Assembly (NCBI GenBank): GCA_023374045.1
Contig: CM041779.1
Coordinates: 2,914,001-2,978,000, forward strand
From: Limonium bicolor
Lineage: Eukaryota; Streptophyta; Magnoliopsida; Caryophyllales; Plumbaginaceae
DNA: 64,000 nucleotides
Direction: 5' to 3'
Shown: in pieces, positions 1 through 12,120 of the stretch
Layout of the letters: each line of letters begins with the position of its first letter
Position numbering within the stretch: position 1 is the first letter of the stretch
Made by a program: the position numbers and the translations under genes
The notes under the pieces: generated by a model
Told to the model about the DNA's origin: nothing
Seen by the model: the letters and a program-made list of their open reading frames with translations, nothing else
The model's database searches: none

Positions 1-3000
1 ATGCTCTGGTCTGTGAGATATTTGAATCATTGGAATAATAAAGTCTGTGAGACGCTCGGGTCTATGAGACATTCGAATGTGAGGGAAATTGGAATGAAAT
101 TGAAATTGAATTGAAATTAAAGTTGAATTGGAATTGAATGAATTTGATTTGAAATTGAAATGGAATTTGGGATTGAATTTAATTGAATGAAAATTGAATT
201 GAATTAAATTTTTGAATGAATTGTGAATGAATGATTGAATGAAGTTTTGAATCGAATTGGAATTTACAAGTCGGGTTGAATTTGGGCTGAATTGAATTGA
301 TTTTTGGATTTGAATTTGAGATGGAATTGAATCGGTTTTTGGATTGATTGTGTGCCAATTTTGAACTGATGGGTCAAGTTTGGGCCTTGGAATGTTGGGC
401 CGGAATGAGCCTTGAAAGTGGGCCGAATTGGGCCTTGGAATGTTGGGCTAGAATGGGCCGAAGTGGGCCTTAGAGATTGGGCCGGAAGTGGGCCTTGAAA
501 TTTGGGCCAAAATGGGCCTTGGAATGAGGGCCAGATTTGGGCCGAGTTTGGACTTTGAAATTGGGTATGGGCCGATTGTGGGCTTGGGCCAGTTTGGGCC
601 TTGGTTAGGCTTTTGGGTTGAATTAGGCCAGATTGGGTCTTAGGTTGAATTAGACCGAAAGGTTTGGGCTTTGGGATTTATATTTACAAAATGATTATGG
701 AAAATGAGACACAATTTTGAATTCGAGGGTGGATGAGAAGGTGTGAAATGTTAGTGAGAGATTTTGAATCAGAAAGATCTAGTGGCCTAAAGCTGAATGA
801 GAATAATTTAATCTATATAACATATTTTAGGTGTGTGTTTTAGGGTTTAAGGGTATCACCACCACGAGATTGGTCAATGACCTATCAGTCCAGGGGGACC
901 CCACTATCCTAATGGCTTGGACCTAAAGGACATAATAACTAAGGCTTATAACATTAATAAGCAACAAGCGAGGGGCATAGATCACAAAACGACAAAGCAA
1001 ATATCTCACATAGGGTACAAACATTGAAGAAGCAAAATGAAGTGTAAACATTATGTACAAAATTTGGTGATTGAGCACTAACAAAAATCCTACAAGATTT
1101 CAAATTAATCTCCAAGCTCAAATGAATATGTATAAGGGGTAAGATAAGCGCTAGAACAACATAACCCAAAACTAGCTAGAGATAACATGCTAAAATGTTC
1201 ACATGCAAAGAATGAATTAAATTACGAAATGAATAAGTCCAAAGACTACAACCGAAAGTAAGAACAATAAACAAATTACAGATTAATACAAACATAGAAA
1301 ACAATCTTAAATAGAGAGCTGCTATGGGGGGTCGCATCGACGCCGCCTCACTTGAGCTGATAGGATCAGCAAGAATTACACCAACCATTACATGTGTTTG
1401 AAGCAGAGACCCCGATAGTCTAAGCCACGATCCCGTTGCTTAGTCTTAGAGTAGTTTCCCGTTCCACGAGCGTTATGTACATGTCAAAAACACAACCAAG
1501 AGAGGCAAAATGCATTAGTCAAAGAATGGAAGAGGGTTGGGATGTGTGCAATGGGATCATACGGCCCCTCTCAATGGGAGGAAAGGGGGCAATTTAATCA
1601 TCTCCCACACCCCAACCGAGAACATATAAAAGAGTTTCAAGCTGCCAACGAATACTATGAATTGTAAAATAAACCAAGCATTGGGGCTGCTACTCAAATT
1701 AATTCGTCATCTTAGATTATGACTCAAACCGAAGTGTAATATCAAAGATAGGGGTTATGAGTTGTTGGGATCATACCTAGAAGGGTTTATATCATTTCCC
1801 TCTAAGATAAAGAATTAGTAAGGACCATCCAGCCAATAAGTGATTCATCTACCAATTATAGCATTCGGACAACTATCACTCAATTCATGCTCTTATCTAA
1901 GCGCAATGGGACAAGTTATGCTAGTTGCAAATCAGTTTCCAAACCCATGCCAATGCGCAAGAGGCAATTAAATATCAAAGATAATTAAGGCATAACAAAA
2001 AGGAATTGAACAACTTAATTTCCAAACCCATGAGATAGGGTGAGCCCAAAGCGAATGGGTACAGTCAGTCCAGATGATCCAAAGTTCTGCCGTAAGACCA
2101 GGATCGTAGGTCCAGTCGATCCCATGTGTACCGACAAAGGGCGGCAATCGAACCAAGCTGGCCGACAAATTTCCAAGCCCACGAGAGAGAGCAAACCCAA
2201 TGCACACGAGTGTAGTCAATTGTATATGTACCTCGGTCAAACATGAAACCAAGGGTAGTAAGCAAATCGAATTGAAAAGAAGGCATCACGAGAATGAACT
2301 TAAGACCACAAGAGATGACAGGCCAATAACGGGCTATACCAAAGCCAAAATCAGCAGCAAAGAAGGTCTTACGAATTAGAACCCATAATCAAGCCCACAT
2401 CGGTTATTGAAAGGCAGCCATCATTATCATAAATTTCTTAACTGAAACGCCCATGTCACTTAGCTCAAGACAAATCAGCAAACACGGGTCTCAATTCCTA
2501 AAGGCCAGGAAAGGTAGAGACCCCAAATCCATGATTCAATTCAGATTATTAGGGCAAAACATTAACATCGGACATTAACATCAAACAGCTGTGCTAACCA
2601 TAGCTCCAAATGCAATCATTATAGAGGTGCCAAATATGCCGAGTATCACCAGATTATATCACTAAACATCAACTAAAAATGTGCAAAACATCATGGCAAC
2701 AATTAAAATAGAAGAGTTGAGCGGAATTTTCAAACCCGATAAGGATGACCGGTCTAGGATCTAATGGGCGCAAGGATAAAGGAACCGCACTGTCCAAAAG
2801 CACTGTTGTATTCAAGCTAACGCAATCTGGAAAACCTTTTAGATACAAGTGCATTGGCAAAACAGCAAATCAGAATGAAATACTTATTGACAGAGCGGAC
2901 TGCGAGTACATTCGGGCCATGTTCGACATTCAGCCATATTGCCTTTCCCAAACCAGATTCAATTCCACCAGTAATGAGTCAAAATGATCAACTCTCTTTA

Positions 3001-4632
3001 ACTCTTCAAAGTTCAAACCCACATTGGTTCTAAAAAAGACATCCAAAACAGAGAATCACCAGCCAAATATCAGCACATAAATCACAGGGAGCATATAAGC
3101 AAGAAGCTTAATGCTTAGCAATGTCGAACAACGTGGTCAATAAAGAATCCAACCGCCGTAACGCCTTACAAGTAAATTGGTATCCCGATGAACGAAAGGG
3201 GACAAACCTGAGACCCTATTAGTTAAAAAATATGAGAGAACATATGGTTGCCAAATTATCGCCATGGATGGACACCAAAACCGAAAAGTTTATGAAGATT
3301 GCGTCCTTTAAAGGACGGTGAAGAGGAGTCGGGAACAAATTTGAAACAAGACCAGTGTACTTACTGTCGAGACAAGTTTTAACCCCAGAGAAGCTGGGTT
3401 GCAGTTATTAAACCTTCGAACAGAGAAGGCCGGCACTCCGACGAAGGGGATAGCACTCGAAATCGAGCAATGTCTGAAATAGCGCGCAATAGATGGATTT
3501 CAACCGAAACAAAACGCCAGACAAAACTTGACGGGAAAGAAATGGGCCAATTCACCACCAATGAAGTCGGCGTGGGAAGAGGAGAGCGTGAGGTGACAGT
3601 TGTTTTTGTATAAAGGACACAGTAGGGTTTTCAGGTGAGGAAGATCGAGAGTAGGAAGCGCTAGCATGGGTGTTTCTTGGTCGTCAGTTTGAATCACAGA
3701 AATTACCGTCGAAGAGGATGAAGGATGACGATGCTCTTGTTCTCCAGTTCGGTTGCAAAATTAATGTGATGGTAATGATGAGATGTGGATAACTCCTTGT
3801 TTCGCCAGGTGGTTTTTTTTGGATAAATGATGGTGTGAAGATGAATGACAGAGGGAAATGTAAGGAGATCGAGAGGGAAGGGAGGTGGTGGCTGGACTGA
3901 GTTAGGGATCGGCGAAGATTTACAGATGGAGAACATTCGAAGAGTGAGGGACTGTGTTTACTTCTGGAGATAAAAAAAGATCGAGCGATGCCATGCCAGA
4001 GGGAGAAGGAGACGGCCGGTGTTAAGTAAGGAATCACTAGGGTTTTTTTTTAAGCTGAAGTGAGGCTAGGGTCAGAAGATGGGTTGGGTCTTCAATATGG
4101 GTGGGTTTTTTGGTCTATTTTTATTGAAGATTGGGCCAAGAGAAAAAAGAATGAGAAAGGAAAAGAATCACTAAAATACAACTTCATAGAAAGTTGAGGG
4201 AATGAAAATAAAGCTATAACTAGACTTGAGTAATAAATGATAATGTTTAAAAATATATATATATATATGTAGAGTAAGAAAGAGGGGTTTAACTGATAAA
4301 AATGAAATGTTTTTTTTTTAAAATAACAACATGGAAAAAGAAAATAATGAAAGTAAAATAAAGTAAATGAAATGCCCACGACTAAGGAAATAAAACTGAA
4401 AATAACTAAATAAAATAAAAGGGTAAGTCTAAAACAAATAATTGTTTGAAAATTCCTGTAAAATTGGGTTTTTCTAAAATGCTTGAAAATTGGTTTAAAA
4501 TCTTGTCGTAAAACGATGGTTTCATTTTGACACGCACAACAGTACGCTTTTGAAAAGAAAAGCGACGACCCCTCTTGTTCTATTTATTATTTTGGAATTT
4601 ACTTTATGGGGTGAGAATTTTTGGTGTCTACA
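1..4632 (-). mobile_element. LTR-1 of Tat/Ogre-like LARD array (3' LTR of copy A, truncated by window edge)
   Basis: Read on the minus strand this LTR begins TGTAGACACC (plus 4623-4632). It matches LTR-2 (12124-17747) and LTR-3 (25443-27773 + 48603-51902) along its whole visible length; position 1 corresponds to about 13105 of LTR-2, so roughly 980 bp lie outside the window. It contains AT-rich GAATTGAA-type simple sequence (about 80-350), a TGGGCC-rich block (381-600), and short open frames on both strands that I do not regard as genes. The LTR role is shown by the terminal TG, by repetition on both sides of each internal region, and by an adjacent PPT-like AAGGGGAGCCATT. The family call, non-autonomous Tat/Ogre-type Ty3/gypsy, is inferred from the PBS of the same array. 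Confidence 0.9.
381..600. repeat. TGGGCC-rich block in LTR-1
   Basis: About 14 TGGGCC hexamers occur within 220 bp, separated by short degenerate spacers. The same block lies in LTR-2 (about 13493-13712) and LTR-3 (about 26804-27024), and a sparser GGCCCA version lies in the D LTRs (about 30460-30620 and 47040-47210). TGGGCC is the core of the plant site II element bound by TCP factors; whether it acts that way here is unknown. Confidence 0.75.
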
Positions 4633-4708
4633 AATGGCTCCCCTTGATTCAATTTTGCAAGCCTTTGCAGAATTGGATCAAGGTTGAGAGGGCGCCAAAA
4701 ATTCTCAC
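4611..4708 (-). other. PPT/LTR-edge hairpin, copy A
   Basis: Outer arms GTGAGAATTTTTGG (4611-4624) and CCAAAAATTCTCAC (4695-4708) are perfect reverse complements. Inner arms 4642-4660 and 4664-4683 pair at 17 of 19 positions. The minus-strand PPT-like tract (AAGGGGAGCCATT, just right of 4632) and the first bases of the 3' LTR lie inside the structure. The same fold recurs at 17726-17823 and 38877-38974. Confidence 0.85.
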
Positions 4709-4740
4709 TGCGGTTTATGAATTGTTTTTTTTGGTGTGGT

Positions 4741-5260
4741 GCACAAGGACTTATGACGAGCCTCAACTAGACCTCTTGACATCTAGCTATAGGACTTATG
4801 ACGAGCCTATAATGCAATTGAAAGTATGAGGACTTATGACGAGCCTCAACTAGACTTCTTGATATCTAGCCATAGGACTTATGACGAGCCTATGATACTA
4901 ACAATTTGATTGATTGGGCTGCACGAGGACTTATGACGAGCCTCAACTAGACCTCTTGACATCTAGCTATAGGACTTATGACGAGCCTATAATGCAATTG
5001 AAAGTACGAGGACTTATGACGAGCCTCAACTAGACCTCTTGATATCTAGCCATAGGACTTATGGCGAGCCTATGATACTAACAATTTGATTGATTGGGCT
5101 GCACGAGGACTTATGACGAGCCTCAACTAGACCTCTTGACATCTAGCTATAGGACTTATGACGAGCCTATAATGCAATTGAAAGTACGAGGACTTATGAC
5201 GAGCCTCAACTAGACCTCTTGACATCTAGCGATAGGACTTATGACGAGCCTATAATACTT
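4741..5260. repeat. 180-bp higher-order tandem repeat, copy A
   Basis: GGACTTATGACGAGCCT recurs every 30-60 bp, and the whole pattern repeats with a 180-bp period (starts 4741, 4921, 5101), giving just under three copies. The counterpart in copy B is 17861-18385; a shorter inverted version in element D is about 38540-38800. Confidence 0.9.
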
Positions 5261-5274
5261 TTCATTGTGTGTCA

Positions 5275-6289
5275 TACTAGTAGCGTAATAGCTGCCTAGC
5301 AGGTGGGTGTGAAACCATCTTGCACTAATAGCGTAATAGCTGCCTAGTGAAGGAAAAACCGACGGGACCGCACTAGTAGCGTAATAGCTACCTAGTGGGT
5401 TATGAAATGTACGATGTCGCACTAGTAGCGTAATAACTGCCTAGTGGAGGAAAAAACGGCGGGACCGCACTAGTAGCGTAATAGCTGCCTAGTGAGTTAT
5501 GAAATGAACGATCTCGCACTAGCAGCGTAATAGCTGCCTAGTGGAGGAAAAATGGCGGGACCACACTAGTAGCGTAATAGCTGCCTAGCGGGTGTAAAAT
5601 GAAAGGCGACCGTACTAGTAGCGCCATAGCTGTCTAGCAGGTGTAAAACGAAAGGCGACCGTACTAGTAGCGCAATAGCTGTCTAGCAGGCGTAAAACAA
5701 AAATTCGACCGCACTAGTAGCGCAATAGCTGTCTAACGGGTGTAAAATGAAAGGCGACCGTACTAGTAGCGCAATAGCTGTCTAGCAGGTGTAAAACGAA
5801 AGGCGACCGTACTAGTAGCGCAATAGCTGTCTAGCAGGTGTAAAACGAAAGTCGACCGTACTAGTAGCGCAATAGCTGTCTAGCAGGTGTAAAATGAAAA
5901 ATTCGACCGCACTAGTAGCGCAATAGCTGTCTAGCGGATGTAAAATGAAAGGCGACCGTACTAGTAGCGCAATAGCTGTCTAGCAGGTGTAAAACGAAAG
6001 ACGACCGTACTAGTAGCGCAATAGCTGTCTAGTAGGTGTAAAACGAAAGTCGACCGTACTAGTAGCGCAATAGCTGTCTAGCAGGTGTAAAATGAAAAAT
6101 TCGACCACACTAGTAGCGCAATAGCTGTCTAGCAGGTGTAAAACGAAAGGCGACCGTACTAGTAGCACAATAGCTGTCTAGTAGGTGTAAAACGAAAAAT
6201 TCGACCGCACTAGTAGTGCAATAGCTGTCTAGCGAGTGTAAAATGAAATGCGACCGCACTAGTAGCGCAATAGCTGCCTAGCGGGTGTG
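5275..6289. repeat. 49-bp palindromic minisatellite, 21 units (copy A)
   Basis: About 21 units of 46-50 bp each carry ACTAGTAGCG then AATAGCTG then CCTAGTG or TCTAGCAG. In the left-hand units CACTAG and CTAGTG form the outer arms of a hairpin and AGC/GCT the inner arms. Spacers alternate between types: an AGGAAAAACGG type and a TTATGAAATG type on the left, and a GTGTAAAACGAAAGGCGACC type on the right. It sits just inside the 3' end of the element as read on the minus strand. Confidence 0.95.
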
Positions 6290-6409
6290 AAGATGCGTCA
6301 GATAGTGAGCAAATTTTATGGGTATATGCAGATGATATGTGATGTGAGGTGATTAACCAATGTATAAATTGAATTAAACTCCCTGTTTGTGGATGTAGGT
6401 TTTTGTGTG

Positions 6410-7290
6410 AGCAGATGGCTCTAAAGTAACATCAAAACCTCGGGATGGCTCTGGTATGGCTCCGGCATGGCTTCAAGGATCTGAGATGTCTCCAGCATGC
6501 GTTGATGGCTCCAGTATGCACTGATGGCTCTGGTAGGCACTGATGGCTCCGGTGTGACCAATGGTCTCGGGGTGGGTGGTGGGTTTGACATGGTTGGTGA
6601 TTTTGTGGCAGTTTGTGGGCTTTGATTTGCCTTGAGATTTTATTTTTTAGGGTGGTTTGATGGCTCCGATGATGGATTTATTGTTGTTTGAAGGGATTTG
6701 TTGTGGACTTTGTAGTGAGTGAATGGTTTTTCATGAGTGAATGATGAAACACAGTTGCATGACTTTGTTGGGAGTTCCCATCATGGTTCCAGAATTTCCA
6801 TGGATGGCTCCGGGATGACCTTGTGCTGATTGAGCATGACGATGCTTTGCTTGGTTTACTTTAATGACATCGAGGGGAAAAGGGAAGTTTTCGCCTTTGA
6901 TGTGGTCGCACCCTGAACGGGCTGCCTACGTACTGAATTCCGTATTGAGATCAGACCATAGTAGTTCGATACTCTGTGAGTAAGGTCTTGGTGACGAAAT
7001 GGCTCTGACCTGCTTTGAGGTGGCTCTGGTATTGTTCTTGAACGGATGGGATGGCCCCGTGTAGCTTTAGGGATGGTCTCAATGTCTGAGGATGGCTCCC
7101 GTATGGCTCCAGCTTGGCTTTGGGAGTGGTGTCGACAAGCTCGAGCATGACGCTAGATGGCTCCAAATTGTCTTCGCATGGCTCTGGGTGGCTCCTGTTT
7201 GGTTCGATGTAGCTCGAGGATAGCCCAGAATGGCTCCAAGATGGTTCGATATAGCTTGATGATGGCCAATGATGGCTCTAGTTGACATCT
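6410..7290. repeat. ATGGCTCC-rich dispersed repeat block, copy A
   Basis: Many copies of ATGGCTCC or one-base variants (GGAGCCAT on the element strand) occur at irregular spacing. The octamer is the same as the one next to the PPT (GGGGAGCCAT followed by TGTAGAC). Counterparts are about 19720-20590 in copy B and 36690-37620 in element D. Confidence 0.8.
6904..6966 (-). other. TACGTA hairpin module, internal copy A
   Basis: The module carries GGTCGCACCCTG, then GCTGCCTACGTACTGAAT, a short loop, ATTGAGATCAGACC and CATAGTAG. It is the internal partner of the LTR module at 12872-12937. One base of the outer arm is missing here (CATAGTAG; copy B has CATACGTAG). Confidence 0.8.
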
Positions 7291-8149
7291 TTTGATCGAA
7301 AGTTACGCTTCACAACTGCAACTGAGGTCGACTTTTAGCGAGACTAGGTAGAATTCTTACCAGTCAGATGTTGAAGATGAAATGATTATGGTGCATGCAA
7401 GTATTAAATGCTAGACACGATGCAAAATGCATATGCAGTTTTTGGAGAGAAGGTACGGTCCTATCTCTATTAATATGAGGTTTACGAATATAAGACATCT
7501 TCGGTTCGATCTTGAGTGATTGTTGAACTCGAGTGCACGAATCACTTTCCTCTCATGGATGTATATGGGTCAATCTCTCGTGAGTCTAGTTGTGTGTGCT
7601 AATGGTGTAATGATACTCTCGACGCTTAGAGCAGTATTTTCCTTAGAATTTTTCGAAGTTCTGGACTTTCTGATCCTTACAAATTCCTCACCTGCGATGG
7701 GGTAAGCTGTTTATGATTTGGTGCTTTGATTAAAGAGTCACTCGCACTCGAAGACCTTGTGAAGTACGGTCGCACTCATTCGCTCATAGTCCCTGTATTG
7801 CGAGGTGGGACATGTTGATAACAAGCACGAAACTTACGATTCATGTTTCAGATCCGATACTTTTAGTTAACGCTCACCAACGAACGAGTCAGAGGTCTTT
7901 TATTGGGTTATACCGGGGTTGAGGGTATGATGTATGTCACATGGGACTAGAGGATTTGTTTAGGAATTGTGGAGCTTTTGTGCAATAGAGGACATGTTTC
8001 GCCTTTGCCATGGGTGGAATGATTAGACGGGTTTGGATAACCCCTTATCGGTTTATTCGGGACATCATAGGTCCTTTTGGTTTGGATTTCTCCTTCATGC
8101 CTCTTCTGGCATATGATTTGAACTTTCTTCTCATTTTTGTGTTTTTGAA

Positions 8150-8532
8150 ATTGCATTTGGCTCATCAACTTTCTCAAGCATTTTTGCTTTTCATTTTGGC
8201 TTTCCGCTTCAAAGTTGACTTATCGATCTTCTTGAACATTTCTGGCTTTCCTTTTGGTGTTTGGCCTTGAAGTTGCCTTGACTCACTGATTTCTTTGAAC
8301 ATTTCATTATTTTTGTGGAAGATGGTGGGGAGGAACCATGGCTCCGGCTCCTTTGAGATCCTCTATTGCAAGGGCACGTAAGTATATGTACGTGGGTTGG
8401 CATGTTGTGGATTTTCTGAAGAAAGTTTTTCATGAAAGGCTCAGCGGGGCTCACTAAGGGATTACGTACAGGGCAGTCATCGCTTTTTGGTTTTATGGAG
8501 ATTTGTATTCCTAAGTGCCTCGTCATTCTCAT
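8150..8532 (-). other. Possible vestigial gag-like repeat stretch, copy A
   Basis: The minus strand holds an open frame of 107 codons (8209-8532) with short Lys/Ser/Gln-rich repeats of the kind KCSKKS.SQ. Copy B has a 164-codon version (21342-21836); element D has a related plus-strand stretch (35554-35922) with a helical EEISESMQLQ repeat. It is in the sense direction of each element and in the same relative place. It could be the remains of a Gag coiled coil or simply a transcribed tandem repeat. I cannot identify a conserved Gag domain, so this is a weak call. Confidence 0.3.
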
Positions 8533-10489
8533 TAGTCAATGATTGTTTTCTTACTATTCTCAGATCTTTGCATGAATCACAGTTCGTGACTTGCTATCGA
8601 CATTGATCTCACTCTAAATTATGCCTCTCCATGTGCTAAAGGAAAGCACAAGTCGCTCATGGTTTTACCTCTATGGACTCGCTCTATCTTCCCTCATCGC
8701 TCAGTGGATTGTCCAAAACATTCATTTGAAATTCAAAGGAAAATACCGCTCTTCGCACACTACTCACTTGGTTTGTGGTGCTGACTTTGATTGAACCCTT
8801 GTACTCATTGACGGGTCGAGAGTTAAGTGGTTCATGCACTCTGTTCAATCAATCTCTCATGATTTTCCCGAAGATGTCGTTTTGATATGGAAGTATGCAA
8901 ATGCAATTATCTACCATGCGATGTATTGTGGTAATATGGAATTACCATGTATAGGATGCATAAAATGCTGAAAATGATGAATTGAGATGGTTGACTGAAT
9001 GTTTTTTATGTTTGTTTTGTTTTTGGATGCAATGCATGAGTGGTAAGGTCATGACTAGTCTCGCTTGAGCCGAATTCAGCTTGTGGTTTATGAAGCTCAT
9101 CCCGTCATTGTTGGCTCTGAAGGTGGTCGAGTTGTGGTGATTGTTGTCGAAGAAGTAATTCTCGAGTGAGGTCAGATTGGTGATTGGCTCCTGGATCTTG
9201 GGACTTTTAGGGAGTAACAACTCCCGCATGGTGACCCACTAATATGACATGGGCTGCATTTTCTGGGATTTTGAAGGTATGATTTTTTTGGATTTTTGGA
9301 TGTATGATTTTTTTGGATTTTTGGATGAGCGGGTATTTTTTTGGGATTTCTTTTTTTTGTGTACGCTTTTTTGTGGTTGTTGGTCTCTATGTACATGGTA
9401 TGCTGAATGGGAAAAAAGCTTGAATGCCCGGTATTCCTTGCTATCACTTCGAAGGTCACGCTTTCACTCGTGGGCAAATGCGGTTAATCACCTGCAAACA
9501 CAGTCATTATAACCGAAAAAAGAATATGACAAATATGAATGTTAGCATGCTTCGGAAAAAATGGGATGAATGCTTGTGTTTGATGTGTTGGGAATGCAAC
9601 ATATGATTATGCAATTTTTTGAGATGGGTGTGATTCATACATGATTAATGAATATGAAATGACCGAAGATGGGAAGAAGCAATTCGTATGTGCTACAAAA
9701 ATCAAGTTTTAGAAAAACAGTTTGAAAATACGTGTTTTCGAAGTGGTGGATTTTCTCAATAAGAATTTTGATGCTCGGTCATTCGCAAATAAAAATAGGG
9801 AGTGAGGAACCCTATACAAATTGATCTAAATAAATTCAAAGGGAATGTGTAAACCTATACATGTAATCTATTCAGAAATGGACAAGAGAGAAAAGAATGC
9901 TAGGGGAAAACCTATACATCAATTCTAAAAGTCATTAAATCGGGGAGTTTGAGTTAAAAAAATTCTTCTGCTTTGTCTTCGAGATTCTGATTGACTGCAC
10001 ATCCATGTTTGGGCTCCTGATTGGCCATTCGCTCAAGTTCGGGCTCTTGGTTGCTCGCTCGTCTTTGGGCTCTTGCAGCAAAGTGACATTGTGTTAAAGA
10101 AAACTGGTTGGTGCTCTTCTGACCCTCAACAACTTCAGACTTGAACGGTCGTTGCTAGTCTTCATGTTGCTCGACTCGAGTTGGTGTTCCTCTGATTTTG
10201 TATTTAAACGGTTGGTGACAGTCTTCATCTCACCCGACTAGCTCCACGGGTTGGTGCGCTTCTAGCCTTCAGCTCGATCCGCGTAGTCGATCTTCATGCT
10301 GCTTCACTTGCTCCAACGAGAGGAATGGGGGATATTTTGAGAAAGGAAAAGTGAATGATGGAGCACTAAATCTTATGTGAAAATCCACCACTTTTGTGAA
10401 AACACAAAATGACCAGTACGCTCCACGGTAATGACCGCTGCTTTTGAAGGTGGGTTGAACTTTAAAAATAACGGGTCACAACATGGGGA

Positions 10490-10810
10490 CTAAATCATTT
10501 ATTTTGAAATACGTTTGTGAAAATCAATTTTGAAAATTGTTTTGAAAACTGTTTTGATATGATATCCATGAAAAGTGTTGTTTTAAAATTCATTTGTGAA
10601 AAGTAGGTCTTTCGAAATCTATTTATTTCTGGAACAACGGTTTTGAGAAAGATTGTTTGAAAGCATTTGTAAGTAGTAGATTTTTGAAATATGTTCTTTG
10701 CAAACCGTTTAACAAAGTTTGTTTTCTGGAATACTTTGATTGAAACCGATTTTGAAAACTGTTTTGGAAGTAACAATTTTGAAATCATTAGAGATGAACA
10801 ACTTTGAAGA
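10490..10810. repeat. TTTTGAAAACTG-type degenerate repeat, copy A
   Basis: Roughly 30-bp degenerate units built from TTTTGAAA and CTGTTTTG recur through this stretch. Copy B has the same at about 23800-24120 and element D at about 33240-33560 on the opposite strand. Open frames here are by-products of the repeat. Confidence 0.75.
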
Positions 10811-12102
10811 TATTTCATTAGAGCGTTTGACATGATTCATTTTCTGATTTTTGCTCATTTTTGAAACGTGATCACACATAGATGTAAGTGTAAAAAAATG
10901 TGGCTGATTTTATGTGGAGCTGAGTGCGAATGATTGGGATAATCACCTTACAGGTCAATCAATGCTACCATACCACCGGGGGAACCGTCGTTCCTTCACT
11001 GTTCATCTCTCGGGATTTATCTTTGTTATGCCTTGTGGGGCACGTCATCAAGAAAGTCCGGAGTGCTTAAGTTCGAAAGGTCAGGATACCCGAAGTGATA
11101 CAGTCACACGAGCCACGACCGGGATTATCACAACATACTCACTTTTAGGAAACTTGGGAAACACTGCATGGGGTCCGGTCTCCCCTCGTCTGCACGATAA
11201 GGTGTGTCTAAAGTCCAAATTATTCACTGACTACGTTGTGCCATGTATGGGTATCCGGTAAATACGGGATCCTCTATGGACGTGTAGCGTGACATTGGGC
11301 TTTAAAGACACCCGTGGTGCAGAGGAATCATAGAGAGCTGAGCCCATGCAATCTTCAGGGTAAGACAGAAGGGTGGTCAGACAGGCGGCATACAAAGGGG
11401 TGACTACCCATAAAACCCGTCCTAGACACCGGATTAGGCAGCTGGACACTGAAGGCTCATAGTTCACTATATGCTGGCTCTGACTCGGATATGGAGGATA
11501 ATTTGGATCATGAGTCTTCAGGGCGTAGGTCGGTGACCGTCTCGCCTCGCGGGCTTAACCACTCAATGAGTGACCCGACTCATGGGAAATCAATCGTGGA
11601 CCGATTGGGATGCCGTGACTCGTGGAAATAGGGGTGACACAGAGAATGCATGTCCTAAGCTACCCATGCACTCACAACTTGTAAATGTAAAGGCGGTAAC
11701 GGTGTAGGTCAATGACCGTCTCACCCCGCAACAAGCAACAATAATATGAATGCGGTAAATAAAGAAGAGAAGAACAAACAACACTATCTACTAACTGCTT
11801 TGTCTTGAAGGCGGTAATTCAATTGGTTGTTTTTAACCTAAAGGGAAGTTTGCTTCATTCAGTCCTAAGTGTCACTTTCTAATCGTGAGCTAATTATTAA
11901 CTCAATTGTTGCAATGTTTGTTGAGGATCTAACAAATCCTATCTATCCTCATCAGATACACACTCTAAGTGTGGAGTAGAATAATCCTAAAGCTTGGAAT
12001 AATCTCTTGAAGGTTTTGAAAGAAGTGGGGAAGTCCCGACAATTTTGAATGGAGTTCAGTCTTCCTTGACCAAGTTTTATGGAAAAAAACTTACTCAAGT
12101 TT

Positions 12103-12120
12103 TCCCCAGCAGAGTCGCCA
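12103..12120 (-). other. Primer binding site, copy A (tRNA-Arg type)
   Basis: The minus strand reads TGGCGACTCTGCTGGGGA, three bases (GAA) after the LTR end at 12124. It is complementary to the 3' end of a plant tRNA-Arg including CCA, the primer reported for Ogre/Tat elements. It sets the element's strand and the LTR boundary. Confidence 0.9.

Noticed and set aside
2745..2987. 80-codon plus-strand frame found in all three array LTRs (also 15870-16112 and 50015-50257)
   Set aside because: It is antisense to the element and is shared simply because the LTRs are copies; no domain is recognisable.
4741..5260. Centromeric satellite
   Set aside because: There are only about three units, confined to a fixed place inside each retroelement.
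5275..6289. CRISPR-like look of regularly spaced palindromic repeats
   Set aside because: Spacers are themselves repeated variants, the context is a plant retrotransposon, and no cas genes are present.
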